Shown piece by piece: positions 62,112 through 64,000 of a stretch of DNA of 64,000 nucleotides. Positions within the stretch are counted from its first letter, which is position 1, and every line of letters starts with the position of its first letter. The DNA is from DASXUG01 sp036504995 (GTDB taxonomy: Bacteria > Pseudomonadota > Gammaproteobacteria > Burkholderiales > Methylophilaceae). The notes under the pieces were generated by a model, which saw only the letters and a list, made by a program, of their open reading frames with translations, was not told the origin of the DNA and searched no databases. The stretch lies in contig DASXUG010000017.1 of NCBI GenBank assembly GCA_036504995.1, positions 186,001 to 250,000 of the forward strand, in the 5' to 3' direction. Made by a program: the position numbers and the translations under genes.

Positions 62112-63269
62112 ATGCTTGAATATAAATTAAAAATAATTCGCCCAGTCCTTATTTCATCACTTATCTTAAGTGTGAGTTTCGTTGCGTTTTTTTATAGCAC
62201 ATATCACTTTGTACAAATGACTAATATCTCAAATAGTATTGATGATATCAGGTATCAAATTATCAAGTTGCAAAATGTGGTCGTTAACACTCAAGCTGCT
62301 CAACGAGGTTATTTGTTGACTAATAATATGGTCTTCGTTAACGATTTTGAGGCTGGGCGGCGGGAAATAGATCAATCAATCACTGCACTTGATCATATGC
62401 TGGCAGATTCTAAAATCATGGTGGCGAGTTCGCTGCAAAAAGTTAAGCAGCTCATCGATCAAAACCTCAATAACTTGAATACGGCCATACAGATAGAGAT
62501 GAACTCAGGGGCCTATTCCCCACATCTAAACTCTTCTAAGGTGAGTATAAATATAGCGGCGCTAATCTCTGCAGAACTTGCTCAGATTGATGATAGTTTA
62601 AAGCAAAGAAAAATCACGATTCAAAAAAAGATTCATAACGCCATGAAAATAGCTGTGGGCGTTATAACTTTTTTAATTGTTAGTATCATCGGTGTACTTG
62701 TCAGTGGTTATCGGCGTACTGTTGATTTATTTGAAATTGCTGTTAAGTCGCAGCAGGCCGCAGAGAGCTACAGCCATGACGCTTATCATGACTCTTTAAC
62801 AGAGCTACCCAATCGCAGGTACTTTGATACTCACTTCAAAAGCGTTGTCTCCTTGGCACGCCGCAATAAACAGAGTGTCGCTTTGGTTTTTATAGACTTA
62901 GATGGATTTAAACTGATTAATGATCAATACGGGCATGATGCAGGGGACGCCGCACTTCATTATTTTGCTAAACAATTAAAGCCCATTTTAAGAGAGTCCG
63001 ATTTTCTGGCAAGGTTGGGAGGCGATGAATTCGCTATCGTTATTCAGCAACAAGTTGATCGTAATGCGGTCGATATTTTAGCCAAGCGTATTATTGCTGG
63101 CTTGCAAAAGCCCTTTGACGCTGATGGGCATACCTGCCAGTTGGGAGCAAGTGTTGGTGTAAGTTTGTATCCTAAAGATGGCACTAATGTTGTAGAGCTT
63201 ATGACAGCAGCGGATAGCGCTATGTATCAAGCCAAGCGAACAGGCAAAAATAGAGTGGTTTTTGCTTAA
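62112..63269 (+). CDS. CHASE3-GGDEF diguanylate cyclase, tandem paralogue
   Basis: 385 residues with the same layout as its neighbour: helix, CHASE3-like sensor (TQAAQRGYLLTNNMVFV), helix, GGDEF. Motif GGDEF at 303-307 and I-site RESD at 294-297 are intact. The shared blocks HDAYHD(A/S)LT, LPNRRYF and LRESDFLARLGGDEFA are near-identical, while the sensor parts differ more, so the two may respond to different signals. Confidence 0.92.
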   Translation: MLEYKLKIIRPVLISSLILSVSFVAFFYSTYHFVQMTNISNSIDDIRYQIIKLQNVVVNTQAAQRGYLLTNNMVFVNDFEAGRREIDQSITALDHMLADSKIMVASSLQKVKQLIDQNLNNLNTAIQIEMNSGAYSPHLNSSKVSINIAALISAELAQIDDSLKQRKITIQKKIHNAMKIAVGVITFLIVSIIGVLVSGYRRTVDLFEIAVKSQQAAESYSHDAYHDSLTELPNRRYFDTHFKSVVSLARRNKQSVALVFIDLDGFKLINDQYGHDAGDAALHYFAKQLKPILRESDFLARLGGDEFAIVIQQQVDRNAVDILAKRIIAGLQKPFDADGHTCQLGASVGVSLYPKDGTNVVELMTAADSAMYQAKRTGKNRVVFA

Positions 63270-63279
63270 ATGTACTGAC

Positions 63280-64000
63280 TTAGGACAGATTGTCGCCGTC
63301 TTGATTGTCTTCCTCAGGCTCTATAGTAGAGGCTTCTTGCTGGGTATTTGTTGGGCTGGTCGCAATCATCTCACTGCGACTCTGTGGTGTTTCTAAACTA
63401 ATACGTCCAATTGCGCCCGAGCGATAGTCCACTAAAAATGCCATCGCGGTTTTTTCCATATCCCATTCGCCACCTTTTAAACGATATGCGCGGCGCTTAG
63501 CAATCGCTTCTAATAAATCAACGCCATCCATTTCACTGACATCTGTTTTATAACGGGTGTTAAGTAATGCTGGATATCGTTTGATTAAGATATTAGCCAG
63601 AAAAATCGCGACATCTTCATCAATCACAGCGTTACGGCCAATGGCATGGCTGGCCGCGAGCATGTAGCCATCAGTTTCATAAGCGATTTTTGGCCACATC
63701 ATGCCAGGGGTATCGGTAATGCTCATCAGCGGACTTAACTCGAAACGCTGTTGCGATTTAGTCACCGCTGGTTCATCCCCGACTTTTGCAATACGGCGGT
63801 TGAGTAGGGCATTCATCAACGTGGATTTTCCTACGTTGGGAATACCCATAATCATCATGCGAAGCGGTTTGATCGGTGAATCACGGTGTGGTGCTAATGC
63901 TTTGCAGAGGTTAGGGATTTTATTCGCGTCGCCAGGCTTTTTGCATGAAAGGGCAACTGCTTTAACATTGGGTTGTTTGTTAAAGTAATTTAGCCATGCT
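63280..64000 (-). CDS. YlqF/RbgA-type ribosome-biogenesis GTPase, partial (start beyond right edge)
   Basis: The reading frame stays open to the window end, so the internal ATG at 63858 is not the start. Visible are part of the G4/G5 region (NVKAVALSCKKP), then G1 MGIPNVGKSTLMNALL and G3 DTPGMMWP. This is the circularly permuted order of YlqF proteins, which assist late 50S assembly. The C-terminus has a helical domain and an acidic end (EEDNQDGDNLS). Confidence 0.9.
   Translation of the reverse strand, partial: AWLNYFNKQPNVKAVALSCKKPGDANKIPNLCKALAPHRDSPIKPLRMMIMGIPNVGKSTLMNALLNRRIAKVGDEPAVTKSQQRFELSPLMSITDTPGMMWPKIAYETDGYMLAASHAIGRNAVIDEDVAIFLANILIKRYPALLNTRYKTDVSEMDGVDLLEAIAKRRAYRLKGGEWDMEKTAMAFLVDYRSGAIGRISLETPQSRSEMIATSPTNTQQEASTIEPEEDNQDGDNLS

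Noticed and set aside
63280..63858. A complete 192-residue GTPase starting at the ATG at 63858
   Set aside because: The frame continues open to the window end with YlqF-like sequence (NVKAVALSCKKPGD, then PIKPLRMMIMG). The ATG is internal and the gene is cut by the edge.
1..64000. tRNA, rRNA, CRISPR arrays, insertion sequences, prophage
   Set aside because: No cloverleaf, repeat-spacer array, transposase or phage structural gene was recognised on either strand. A tRNAscan or Infernal run could still reveal a small RNA that I cannot see by eye.

Overview
The window comes from a Gram-negative bacterium, most probably a betaproteobacterial methylotroph of the family Methylophilaceae (Methylotenera-like). 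The basis is the gene content: a XoxF-type PQQ methanol dehydrogenase with the extra lanthanide-site Asp, edd-eda, ppc, betaproteobacterial neighbourhoods such as ftsY-ftsE-ftsX, M16-M16-rsmD-coaD-ferredoxin and hrcA-hemH, and moderate-to-low GC. The genus is an inference. Almost all of the window is ordinary chromosomal core. I see no prophage, IS element, CRISPR array, rRNA or tRNA.

Layout. 1-5.1 kb: an ompR-like response regulator cut by the left edge, a secreted EF-hand protein, a glycine-zipper lipoprotein, a FemAB-like acyltransferase and an OFA-family transporter. 5.2-9.3 kb: a LexA-family repressor with its own operator, facing a SUV3-like helicase / DUF455 / AI-2E-like gene run. 9.3-11.9 kb: a TonB-dependent receptor translationally coupled to a YfiR-like protein. 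12.2-23.1 kb: ppc, an orphan Pro-rich membrane protein, ftsY/ftsE/ftsX, then the M16 peptidase pair, rsmD, coaD and a ferredoxin. 23.2-26.1 kb: a gtrB-gtrA-membrane-protein cassette for lipid-linked sugar transfer. 26.2-30.6 kb: gloA, then grpE-dnaK-dnaJ with two near-perfect sigma-32 promoters.

30.6-37.6 kb: a seven-gene LPS core / O-antigen ligation operon on the minus strand. 37.8-41.3 kb: edd, a repeat-filled spacer, eda and a HAD hydrolase. 41.3-45.9 kb: the ADP-heptose operon hldD-gmhA-hldE-waaF, which makes the donor used by the heptosyltransferases of the previous cluster. 46-49 kb: hrcA, a PilZ protein and hemH, with nadK divergent. 50-54.8 kb: recN, a radical SAM protein, fur, bamE, dapB. 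54.8-63.3 kb: three membrane diguanylate cyclases, xoxF directly downstream of rep, and a MEKHLA protein. The right edge cuts a YlqF/RbgA-type GTPase.

Three themes connect the genes. The envelope theme includes heptose supply, core assembly, the ligase, the gtr cassette and bamE. The c-di-GMP theme includes three GGDEF proteins, a PilZ receptor and a YfiR-like protein, with no EAL or HD-GYP protein in view. The one-carbon theme includes xoxF, the Entner-Doudoroff pair and PEP carboxylase. The least explained structures are the paired-arm repeat elements between edd and eda, with a degenerate relative in the ftsY-ftsE gap, and the apparently leaderless LexA-like gene with a GTAC-N4-GTAC operator inside its promoter.
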